Shown here: positions 1-5,782 of the stretch, in pieces | How the letters are laid out: each line of letters opens with the position of its first letter | Numbering within the stretch: the first letter of the stretch is position 1 | Assembly (NCBI GenBank): GCA_937880585.1 | Contig: CALFMR010000009.1 | Location: 1 to 8,292, forward strand | Length of the DNA stretch: 8,292 nt | Direction: 5' to 3' | From: an uncultured Acidobacteriota bacterium | GTDB lineage: Bacteria; Acidobacteriota; Vicinamibacteria; Vicinamibacterales; SCN-69-37 | Notes under the pieces: model-generated | Told to the model about the DNA's origin: nothing | Database searches by the model: none | What the model saw: only the letters and a program-made list of their open reading frames with translations | Translations under genes and position numbers: made by a program

Positions 1-60
1 CCCCCGCGCTACGGCGCTTCGCCGCCCTCGCTCCGCTCGGGGGCTCGCGGTGTCATCTTT
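1..60 (-). repeat. Dispersed ~47-bp palindromic-type repeat, copy 1 (inside a coding frame)
   Basis: Bases 14-60 match 5156-5202 at 46 of 47 positions, in the same orientation; the only difference is 33 versus 5175. Similarity continues leftward (cccccg, cgctac) with single-base gaps, and rightward into the ttgg/gtcc/ccctgcc segment. This copy lies inside the AddB-like frame and is read there as DDTASPRAERGRRSAVARG. In another minus-strand frame it reads APERSEGGEAP. The outer left arm of the element is cut off by the window edge. Confidence 0.85.
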
Positions 61-1053
61 CTTGGCCCTGTCCCCTGCCCTCTGCCCTCCGTCCCTTTCC
101 CCTTCCCCCCTGTCTTCCGTCTCCGTCCGAATCGCACGAACCGCTTCGCGCAGTTCCTCCTCGCGGTCGCGGCGCACGAAGGCAAGGGGCGCGGGCGACG
201 TCCCGTCCGACGGAGGACGCAGCAGCACGGGCGTGAAGGTGTTGTCGGTCGTGACGCGCGCTTCCTCGATACCGGGCAGCTCCTGCTCGATGCGATCGCG
301 GAATCCGGCGTCGTGGACTTCATCGGTGACGACGACGTCGACGCGCGTCAAGGCCGAGAGCCGGCCGATGAGATCAAAGTCCGCGGGCCAGAGTCCACGC
401 GGATCGGACGGATGGTCGGCAACCGCGACGACGAGATGATCGAATGGCAGCGCGGGCTGATGGGCGATCAGCTTCGCGCGCAGGCCGTGCTCGTCGAGAA
501 CCCCGTGCGCGGCAAGGCCGCGGTCGTAGGCCAGAAACGTGAAGCCGAGAAACCCCGTCTGCTGGATGAGTCCTTCGCTGCCGCGATCCATTCCACGCTC
601 GACACCCAGCTCGCGGAACAACGCCCGCGCGAACCGCCGCACGTCGCGCTGCCGCCGGCGCAACTCGTCGTAGAAATCCAGCATCGCGTCGACGAGACCG
701 GGCCGCAGATCGAACGGCGCCGCAAAGCGACGGACGGCCAGCGTGTGGCGCGCGGCGCGCTCCATGAGGACCAGGCGGTCGCTCCGCGCCGGCATCGGCT
801 CGGCGCCGCCGTCGGCGGCGTGCAGCCGCGCGATCCATTCACTCCGTGTCGCCAGATCGGGCAGGACGGTCGCCGGCCGGTCCGCGGCGAGACGCGCCTC
901 GATCGTCTGGCGCAGCAGCTCGGCCGACGCGCGCGTGGGCACGATGACGATCCGTCGCCGCGCCGCACCGACATCGCCCTCGGTCGCCAGATCGACGAGC
1001 GCGGATCGGAACGCGGCGAGGTCGCGCGCTCGGAGCAGACGGCGCCGCTGCAT
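1..1053 (-). CDS. AddB-like helicase/nuclease subunit, N-terminal part (PD-(D/E)XK nuclease family), runs off left edge
   Basis: The frame is open from the ATG at 1053-1051 to base 1 (351 residues visible, no stop). The start begins MQRRRLLRARD, and IVIVPTRASAELLRQ follows at residues 35-49. This matches the 'ilvPtraaa..Lre' segment near the start of AddB-type subunits that lack a Walker A loop; no GxGKT is visible. A helical region with LDFYDELRRRQRD (125-137) follows. FVRRDREEELREAVRAIR (292-309) resembles the 'EEE...ar.I' segment that precedes the second helicase-like domain. The family works with an AddA/UvrD-like partner in end resection during double-strand-break repair, in the cytoplasm; the C-terminal nuclease would lie outside the window. 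From about residue 313 the sequence becomes low-complexity (heptamer repeat, then a dispersed palindromic repeat), so the gene carries an in-frame insertion or is truncated just beyond the edge. It lies 29 bp downstream of the secreted-protein gene, with a weak CAAGAG before the ATG. The family call is moderate and the frame call is strong. Confidence 0.6.
   Translation of the reverse strand, partial: MQRRRLLRARDLAAFRSALVDLATEGDVGAARRRIVIVPTRASAELLRQTIEARLAADRPATVLPDLATRSEWIARLHAADGGAEPMPARSDRLVLMERAARHTLAVRRFAAPFDLRPGLVDAMLDFYDELRRRQRDVRRFARALFRELGVERGMDRGSEGLIQQTGFLGFTFLAYDRGLAAHGVLDEHGLRAKLIAHQPALPFDHLVVAVADHPSDPRGLWPADFDLIGRLSALTRVDVVVTDEVHDAGFRDRIEQELPGIEEARVTTDNTFTPVLLRPPSDGTSPAPLAFVRRDREEELREAVRAIRTETEDRGEGERDGGQRAGDRAKKDDTASPRAERGRRSAVARG
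55..117 (-). repeat. Degenerate purine-rich heptamer repeat, nine units, inside the AddB-like frame
   Basis: On the minus strand, bases 117 down to 55 split into nine 7-base units: GAAGACA, GGGGGGA, AGGGGAA, AGGGACG, GAGGGCA, GAGGGCA, GGGGACA, GGGCCAA, GAAAGAT. The repeat joins directly onto the palindromic element at 1-60. Nine heptamers make 63 bases, exactly 21 codons, so the tract keeps the AddB-like frame open. It is read as a charged, Gly-rich linker (residues ~313-333). The unit GAAGACA recurs in the heptamer repeat at 7670-7704. Confidence 0.7.
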
Positions 1054-1082
1054 CTCTTGAGTGTAGCAACCGGCGCGACGCG

Positions 1083-2525
1083 TCAGCGTGCCGACGCGGT
1101 CGATGTCGAGGACTTGGGCGGATACAGTGCCGCCACGAGATCAGCGCGAGCGCGGGCGACGAGCAGCAGTGCGCCGGCCGCGGCCGACGAGGCGTTGCGC
1201 GCCATCTGCAGATCGTTGGCGACGACCGCCTGCCGGCGCCGCGCGCACGCTTCGCGCGCCATGGCCAGCGCGCTCTCGAGCGTCGCGTGAATACCGGCGA
1301 CGTCCTTCGGCGGTACGACGGCCGCGACGTCCTCTTGCAGCGCCGCGAGCCGCGCTTCGGCATTGACGATGCGATCGAAGGCCATTTCGTGCTGATCGCG
1401 CACATACCGAAGGACGGGTGCCAGGCCGTCGAGTCCCGAGAACGCCGGCCGAACCTGGCGCTCGTACGCGAGCAGCGTGCCGCGGACGTAGGCGTAATGC
1501 TCGAGCGCGAGGCGCCGCGCTTCGGCCGCCTCGAGGCGCGTGCGCAGTTCGTCGAGGAGCGTCCCGACGAGCTGAGGACGCCGCTGGCCGTACTCACGAT
1601 CGCGCGCGGACACTTCGTCGCGAAGCGCGCGAATGGCGTCCGCATCGCCACGGTCCGCGGCCGTCTCAGCCTTGGCGCGCACGTCCGCCGCAAGCGCCGC
1701 GTAGCGCGTCGTCGCCAGCCGCTCGGCTTCGGCCTCGCGCGCCACCGTCTGCTGCAGCGTCGCCAGATCCGGCCGTCCGGCCGCGGCCGCCGCCGCGGCG
1801 TCAAGGATCGCGCGGCGGTCGGCGTCCACGTCGGCGGCCTTCGCCGCCGCGAGCGCGAGCGTGACCGACTCGTCGACACCCGGCACGGCGAGGATGGGCT
1901 CGGCCGCCGGCGCGGTCCGCGCGACCAGGTCGAGCGAAAATGACGACTGCCCCGTCCCGGCGCGCAGTTCGCCGATCACTTCGTCGACGAGCGAGACGAG
2001 GTCGCCGATGTCGGCGTCGCGATAGTGATAGTGGTCGCGCGACCAGGCGAGGAGGCGGTCGCGTGTCTCCTGCGCGAGCGCCAAACGCTTGGCCGTGTCG
2101 CCCGATGCCGTGAGCGCGTCGAGCGTGGACGACAGGCTCGTCATGAGTGCGGCGTAGTCGGCTTCGCCTCGCGTCGCCGCGTAGAACGCGCCGCGAAGCG
2201 TCGTCGCGTACGCGGTCGTTCGTGCGAGATCAATCGACGCAACGGGCAGACTGACGAGGCGGACGACGGCGGGATCGCGCGATCCGTCAATCAACAGGTT
2301 GAAGACGATGCGGTCGCCGACCAGAGCGGGCTCGCCGTAGCTCGGCAGCGCCTCGCCGCTCTTGAGGAACACGCGCGCGACGGCTTCGGCGGGCAGCGAC
2401 TGCGCGGCCGCCGCTCCCACGGACACGACGACGAGCACGACGACGAGCGCGATCGGGCTCGTGACGAGCCGCGCAAGACGCCCGATGTGGAAAAGCTGTG
2501 GACGGATCGTGCATTCGCTGTGCAT
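1083..2525 (-). CDS. Secreted/periplasmic protein of unknown function, mostly helical
   Basis: I do not recognise this family. The chosen ATG at 2525-2523 gives 480 residues. The N-terminus is a signal peptide: a basic stretch around residues 8-19, a hydrophobic core (IALVVVLVVVSVG, ~25-37) and an AAA|QS cleavage site near residue 41. The mature part opens with a short segment that looks beta-rich (RVFLKSGEALPSYGEPALVG, ~51-70). The rest is Ala/Glu/Arg-rich with heptad-like character, probably long helices or coiled coil. HYHYRD and a C-terminal Cys (EACARRRQ) are notable. No enzymatic motif was seen. An upstream ATG at 2645, preceded by GGTGG, would add 40 residues, but these are not signal-like and would use up the divergent promoter region. 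It probably shares a transcript with the AddB-like gene 29 bp downstream. Product export makes a direct role in DNA repair unlikely. Confidence 0.7.
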   Translation of the reverse strand: MHSECTIRPQLFHIGRLARLVTSPIALVVVLVVVSVGAAAAQSLPAEAVARVFLKSGEALPSYGEPALVGDRIVFNLLIDGSRDPAVVRLVSLPVASIDLARTTAYATTLRGAFYAATRGEADYAALMTSLSSTLDALTASGDTAKRLALAQETRDRLLAWSRDHYHYRDADIGDLVSLVDEVIGELRAGTGQSSFSLDLVARTAPAAEPILAVPGVDESVTLALAAAKAADVDADRRAILDAAAAAAAGRPDLATLQQTVAREAEAERLATTRYAALAADVRAKAETAADRGDADAIRALRDEVSARDREYGQRRPQLVGTLLDELRTRLEAAEARRLALEHYAYVRGTLLAYERQVRPAFSGLDGLAPVLRYVRDQHEMAFDRIVNAEARLAALQEDVAAVVPPKDVAGIHATLESALAMAREACARRRQAVVANDLQMARNASSAAAGALLLVARARADLVAALYPPKSSTSTASAR

Positions 2526-2542
2526 GGATCGGCGCGCGTGAT

Positions 2543-2568
2543 TTTGTTCGCGCGACCTGCCGAACAAA
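2543..2568. promoter_or_regulatory. 8-bp inverted repeat in the divergent intergenic region
   Basis: TTTGTTCG (2543-2550) and CGAACAAA (2561-2568) are perfect inverted repeats with a 10-base spacer. The site starts 17 bp upstream of the secreted-protein ATG and sits between that gene and the divergent small gene. It could be an operator or a 5'UTR hairpin. It is AT-richer than its surroundings. The regulator is unknown. Confidence 0.4.
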
Positions 2569-2680
2569 CTCGCGCCGTCGCCTCCGACTGGTGCAGCTTC
2601 GTCCCTGCTTTCGCTTGCGCCGCGCTGTGCGCTCACTAGAATCATTCGTCGCGCCACCTGCAGGCGCGTCATTCACAACC

Positions 2681-2887
2681 GTGACTACCGTCGTCATCCA
2701 CGAAACGATCAACGGACGCCCGTACGTGATCGAAGTCCTCGCCGTCGGCCGCGACCGCTGGCGCGCGCAGCTCGCGCGCCGGTCGACGACCGCGGTGATG
2801 CCATTCTACGGGGCCACGCCCGACGAGGCGGCACGCCAGTTGACGGGATGGCTCTCGCGCGCGGGCGGCACGAACCGGCAGCCCTGA
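2681..2887 (+). CDS. Small conserved-looking protein, 68 residues
   Basis: The proposed start is the GTG at 2681, giving 68 residues beginning VTTVVIHETINGRPY. The longer frame back to 2498 overlaps the 5' end of the opposite gene and reads as Cys/Arg-rich non-protein-like sequence, so it was not used. From the GTG the composition looks real. A probable beta-hairpin (VVIHETINGRPYVIEVLAVG, 4-23) is followed by DRWRAQL (25-31), then MPFYGATPDEAARQLTGWLSR (40-60), which ends in a likely amphipathic helix. There is no signal peptide and no membrane segment. No function is known to me. The fold loosely recalls small HicB-like or dodecin-like beta-alpha proteins, but no defining motif supports either. 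No convincing ribosome site precedes the GTG. It converges with the MFS gene, which ends 25 bp away. Confidence 0.55.
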   Translation: MTTVVIHETINGRPYVIEVLAVGRDRWRAQLARRSTTAVMPFYGATPDEAARQLTGWLSRAGGTNRQP

Positions 2888-2904
2888 GCGGCGCGCGGCG
2901 CCGC
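2888..2904. terminator. GC-rich hairpin between convergent genes
   Basis: GCGGCGC (2888-2894) and GCGCCGC (2898-2904) form a perfect 7-bp stem with a GCG loop. It lies directly after the stop of the small gene and 8 bp before the stop of the MFS gene on the other strand. No T-run follows on either side, so it would be an atypical bidirectional terminator. The high GC background makes chance occurrence possible. Confidence 0.35.
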
Positions 2905-2912
2905 GACAGACG

Positions 2913-4235
2913 TCACGTGCGCAGGCGAGCGGGTTCGAGCCGCGGCACGAGCAGGTGGATGACGAGCAAGGCGAACAGATACGTCACGCTCGCCGCAATG
3001 AATACGGGCCAGTAGCTGCCGACGGTTTCGAGCACGTAGCCGGTGACCTTGGCAATCAGCATGCCGCCGATGGCGCCAGCCGTGCCGCCGAGGCCGACGA
3101 CCGATCCAATCGCGAAACGTGGAAACGTGTCCGACGGCAGCGTGAAGAGGTTCGCCGACCAGCCCTGATGGGCGGCCGCGGCCAGGCCGATGAGCGCGAC
3201 CGCCGACCAGACGTCCTTGACGCTCGTCGCGAAGACCATCGGCGTCACCGCGAGCGCGCAGACGAGCAGCGCCGTCTTGCGCGCGCGATTCGGCGACCAG
3301 CCGCGCCCGAGCAGGAACGACGACAGCCATCCGCCGCCGATGCTGCCGAAATCAGCCATGAAGTAGATCACGACGAGCGGCGGACCGACGTTCGTGAGCG
3401 TCAGCCCGTAGCGGCGGCCGAGAAAGTCGGGAATCCAGAAGAGATACAGCCACCAGATCGGATCGGTCAGGAACTTGCCCAGCGCGAATGCCCACGCCTG
3501 GCGGTGTCGCAACAGCGTGAGCCACGAGACCTGCACGACCTTGTCCGGCGGCTCGCTGCGAATGTAGGCAAGCTCGGCCGCACTCACGGCCGGATGATCT
3601 TCGGGCGCGCGGTAGAACGGCAGCCAGAGCGCGAGCCACAGCAGGCCGATGCCGCCCGTCGCGACGAACGCCCAGTACCAGCCGTAGGTGATCGTGAGCC
3701 AGGGCACGACCAGCGGCGTCACGAGCGCGCCGATGTTCGTCCCTGAATTGAAGATGCCCGTCGCAAACGCCCGTTCGCGGCGCGGGAACCACTCCGCCAC
3801 GGTCTTGATGGACGCCGGGAAACTGCCCGACTCGCCAAGGCCGAGCAGGAAGCGCATGAGGATGAAGCCCGCGACCGACGTCGAGTACCCGAGGCCGAAC
3901 ATCGCCAGCACATGGCGAGCCCACGTACCCGCAGCCGGCGCTTCGGCGTGACCGATGGCCGCCAGGCTCCAGATGACGATGGCCAGCGCGAAGCCGCGCT
4001 TCGTGCCGAGCCAGTCGATCACGCGTCCGGCGAACAGATAGCCGACCGCGTACGCGAGTTGGAAGGAGAAGACGATGTCGGCGTAGTCGATTTCCGACCA
4101 GCCGAACTCGTGCTGCAAGGTCGGCTTGAGGAGCCCGATGACTTGCCGGTCGACGTAGTTGACGGTCGCCGCGACGAACAGCAGCGCGCAGACGATCCAG
4201 CGGACGTACCCGACGCTCGAACGGCGGGAGGGCAT
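2913..4235 (-). CDS. MFS transporter, hexuronate (ExuT-like) / anion:cation symporter type
   Basis: An inner-membrane carrier of 440 residues with 12 predicted membrane segments, the normal family length. Visible signatures include NYVDRQVIGLL (26-36) at the end of helix 1, and the loop 2-3 MFS motif GRVIDWLGTKRG (70-81). Further on are GLGESGSFPASIKTVAEWFP and FNSGTNIGALVTPLVVPWL, both typical of ExuT/glucarate/phthalate-type permeases. A WLTLLRHRQAWAFALGKF stretch opens the second half. Such carriers import hexuronates or related sugar acids with H+ or Na+. The start ATG at 4235 was chosen because the frame upstream (to 4349) overlaps the SDR gene and is Arg/Ser-rich antisense noise. The gene begins 16 bp after the SDR stop, so the two form one operon. 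No strong ribosome site is visible, and translational coupling is plausible. The exact substrate cannot be read from the sequence. Confidence 0.88.
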   Translation of the reverse strand: MPSRRSSVGYVRWIVCALLFVAATVNYVDRQVIGLLKPTLQHEFGWSEIDYADIVFSFQLAYAVGYLFAGRVIDWLGTKRGFALAIVIWSLAAIGHAEAPAAGTWARHVLAMFGLGYSTSVAGFILMRFLLGLGESGSFPASIKTVAEWFPRRERAFATGIFNSGTNIGALVTPLVVPWLTITYGWYWAFVATGGIGLLWLALWLPFYRAPEDHPAVSAAELAYIRSEPPDKVVQVSWLTLLRHRQAWAFALGKFLTDPIWWLYLFWIPDFLGRRYGLTLTNVGPPLVVIYFMADFGSIGGGWLSSFLLGRGWSPNRARKTALLVCALAVTPMVFATSVKDVWSAVALIGLAAAAHQGWSANLFTLPSDTFPRFAIGSVVGLGGTAGAIGGMLIAKVTGYVLETVGSYWPVFIAASVTYLFALLVIHLLVPRLEPARLRT

Positions 4236-4251
4236 CGATGTGCGATCGGCT

Positions 4252-5058
4252 CTACTGGTTGACGCCGCTGGCGAGGAAGCCGCCATCGACCGCGACGACC
4301 TGACCGGTGACGAACGCCGACGCATCCGACGCCAGGAAGACCGCGGCACCGATGAGCTCCTCGACGAGACCGAAGCGCCGCATCGGCGTGCGCATCAGCA
4401 GCTCCTGGCCACGCGGACCGGCGAGAATGGCGCGGTTCAGGTCGGTCTCGAAGACGCCCGGCGCGATGGCGTTGACGGTTACGCCGCGCGGCGCCCATTC
4501 GACGGCGAGCGCGCGTGTGAGTCCGGCCACACCTGCCTTGCTGGCCGTGTAGGCCGCCACTTCCATCATCCCGACGAACGACGTCAGCGAGGCGATGGAG
4601 ATGATGCGGCCGTATCCGCGTTCGAGCATCGGCGCCGCGAACACGCGGCACGCGCGGAAGACGCCCGTCAGATTCGTCTCGACGATGCGATGCCATTCCT
4701 CGTCGGAGACGTCGAGGCTCGGCGTTCGCTTGGTGACGCCCGCGGCGGCAACCATGATGTCGACGTGGCCGAACGCGGTGAGGCACGCGTCACGCATGTG
4801 CTCGAGCGACGCGCGGTCGCCGACGTCGCACGCGACACGGAGCGTCCGGCGCCCCTTCCCTTCGATCACGCCGGCGACGTCGTCGACGACGGTCTGTCGG
4901 CGGCCGGTGGCGACCACGTCGGCGCCGGCGTCGGCCAGGCCGAGCGCAATCGCGCGGCCGATGCCGCTCGTGCCGCCAACCACGGCGGCGATGCGGCCGG
5001 TGAGATCGAACGCGGCCAGTCCAGTCTTGGTGGGATGAGCGTCAGTCGGAGTCGTCAT
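4252..5058 (-). CDS. SDR family oxidoreductase, KduD / gluconate 5-dehydrogenase-like
   Basis: A classical short-chain dehydrogenase of 268 residues, normal in length. The Rossmann nucleotide loop GGTSGIG is at 28-34. CDVGD (77-81) supplies the adenine-ring Asp region, and the catalytic set is Asn129, Ser157, Tyr170 and Lys174 (YTASK). VNAIAPG (195-201) and the C-terminal VDGGFLASG complete the fold. The usual NNAG is AAAG here (104-107). YTASKAGVAGLTRALAVEW and the overall pattern resemble 2-deoxy-D-gluconate 3-dehydrogenase (KduD) and gluconate 5-dehydrogenases, which oxidise sugar acids with NAD(P)+. TGRRQ after beta-2 (51-55) would fit NADP, but this is not decisive. The adjacent hexuronate-type carrier supports a sugar-acid catabolic role (pectin or hexuronate breakdown), though neither isomerase, KdgK nor KdgA is in the window. 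It is the first gene of its operon, with its own promoter at 5073-5100. Confidence 0.85.
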   Translation of the reverse strand: MTTPTDAHPTKTGLAAFDLTGRIAAVVGGTSGIGRAIALGLADAGADVVATGRRQTVVDDVAGVIEGKGRRTLRVACDVGDRASLEHMRDACLTAFGHVDIMVAAAGVTKRTPSLDVSDEEWHRIVETNLTGVFRACRVFAAPMLERGYGRIISIASLTSFVGMMEVAAYTASKAGVAGLTRALAVEWAPRGVTVNAIAPGVFETDLNRAILAGPRGQELLMRTPMRRFGLVEELIGAAVFLASDASAFVTGQVVAVDGGFLASGVNQ

Positions 5059-5072
5059 GATGGTGGTGACGT

Positions 5073-5100
5073 ACTATCCTCTCCGCCGCGCGCGTGTCAA
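5073..5100 (-). promoter_or_regulatory. Sigma70-type promoter of the SDR-MFS operon
   Basis: Read on the minus strand, a perfect TTGACA (5100-5095) is followed after 16 bp by GATAGT (5078-5073, 4 of 6 matches to TATAAT). The expected transcript start near 5066 leaves a 5' leader of only about 8 bases before the ATG at 5058. Near-leaderless translation fits the absence of a ribosome site. Confidence 0.6.
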
Positions 5101-5107
5101 ACACGCG
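5091..5107. promoter_or_regulatory. 17-bp palindrome overlapping the -35 box (candidate operator)
   Basis: CGCGTGT (5091-5097) and ACACGCG (5101-5107) form a perfect 7-bp inverted repeat around CAA. The minus-strand -35 hexamer TTGACA lies inside it, so a bound dimeric regulator would block RNA polymerase. A substrate-responsive GntR, LacI or IclR-type repressor would be typical for sugar-acid operons, but none is encoded in the window. Confidence 0.5.
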
Positions 5108-5128
5108 TGCCGTCGTCTTCTTTGCAAT

Positions 5129-5210
5129 GCGCCGGGGCCCCACCCCCGGCGCTACGCGCTTCGCCGCCCTCGCTGCGCTCGGGGGCTCGCGGTGTCATCT
5201 TTACTTTGGC
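5129..5210 (-). repeat. Dispersed palindromic-type repeat, copy 2, with 9-bp terminal hairpin
   Basis: The element lies between the divergent SDR and HTH-Mop genes. Its core 5156-5202 matches copy 1 (14-60) at 46 of 47 bases. The left end is a perfect hairpin, GCGCCGGGG (5129-5137) with CCCCGGCGC (5144-5152) and a 6-base loop. A small GC-rich ORF read through it on the minus strand (5291-5097) contains APERSEGGEA and is an artefact of the repeat. The element fills most of the spacer between the two divergent promoters and may act as an insulator or terminator. Confidence 0.8.
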
Positions 5211-5280
5211 GATGTCCGTGCCCCTGCCGCCTGATCGCGCGTGATACCATCCGCGCGCTCTCGTCGGTATCCTTTCCCCC

Positions 5281-5769
5281 ATGACCCTCATGACCGTCCG
5301 CGCGGCGGCGGCGCGACTTGGCGTCGGCTATTCCACGCTGAAGCAATGGATTCATCAGGGCCGGGTGCGCACGACGCAGACGGCCGGCGGCCATCATCGC
5401 ATCTCGGACGCTGAGCTCGATCGCCTCATGGCGCATCGCGAGCCGGCCGCGGCGGGTCGCGCGCCCGTGCCAGTCCGCGGCACGCTCGTGAGCCTCAGCG
5501 CGCGCAATCATCTGCCTGGGTACGTCGAGGAAGTGCGGACGGACGGCATCCTGGGCCAGGTGCGACTCCGCATCGGCGATCACCTGCTGACTGCCGTCAT
5601 CACGGCCGACGCCATCCGCGAGCTCGAGCTCGCGCGCGGCGACGACGCGGTCGCCATCATCAAGTCGACCGAAGTGATGATCGCGCGGCCGGGCCCGGCG
5701 CCGAGTCCGGCGCCGCCCCATCGCTCCGCGTCAAACCGCCGCGCCTCGACCCGCCGACAAACGCGGTAG
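5281..5769 (+). CDS. HTH (excisionase/MerR-type) - Mop/TOBE domain regulator, molybdate/tungstate-responsive type
   Basis: 162 residues in two domains plus a tail. Residues 4-50 form an excisionase/MerR-type winged HTH: TVRAAAARLGVGYSTLKQWI, then the GGHHRIS wing (36-42). Residues 71-136 are a molbindin (Mop/TOBE) domain with the hallmark SARNHLPG (73-80), TAVITADAIRELEL (104-117) and IKSTEVMIA (127-135). In this family these positions bind molybdate or tungstate between oligomer subunits. The tail (137-162) is Pro/Arg/Ser-rich and probably disordered. The layout parallels ModE (HTH plus molbindin) but with a different HTH. No ModABC transporter genes are nearby. It starts at the ATG at 5281; an in-frame ATG at 5290 is equally plausible, and no clear ribosome site decides. 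It is first in an operon with the RegB/RegA-like pair (13-bp gap), which suggests a role in redox or metalloenzyme control. DNA targets are unknown. Confidence 0.82.
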   Translation: MTLMTVRAAAARLGVGYSTLKQWIHQGRVRTTQTAGGHHRISDAELDRLMAHREPAAAGRAPVPVRGTLVSLSARNHLPGYVEEVRTDGILGQVRLRIGDHLLTAVITADAIRELELARGDDAVAIIKSTEVMIARPGPAPSPAPPHRSASNRRASTRRQTR

Positions 5770-5782
5770 GCTGGACGGCGCG

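Noticed and set aside
313..1290. 325-codon open frame on the plus strand
   Set aside because: It is antisense to the AddB-like and secreted-protein genes. It is Arg/Ala/Asp-rich without domains, while the minus frame shows a recognisable protein.
2543..2568. LexA/SOS box for the repair-like operon
   Set aside because: The Gram-positive-type LexA box is CGAAC-N4-GTTCG. Here the half-sites are in the opposite order with a 10-base spacer.
2498..2680. N-terminal extension of the 68-residue protein
   Set aside because: It overlaps the opposite gene's start and reads as Cys/Arg-rich sequence unlike the rest of the protein.
4159..5244. 361-codon open frame on the plus strand
   Set aside because: It is antisense to the SDR gene, which has the complete catalytic set. 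High GC suppresses stops on the opposite strand.
5242..5250. Extended -10 (TGATACCAT) for the HTH-Mop operon
   Set aside because: TG-N-TACCAT matches four of six -10 bases, but no -35 box sits at a suitable distance. It is too weak to annotate.
5097..5291. Small minus-strand ORF containing APERSEGGEA
   Set aside because: It is read through the dispersed repeat. The same string comes from copy 1 in another frame, so it reflects repeat DNA rather than a protein.
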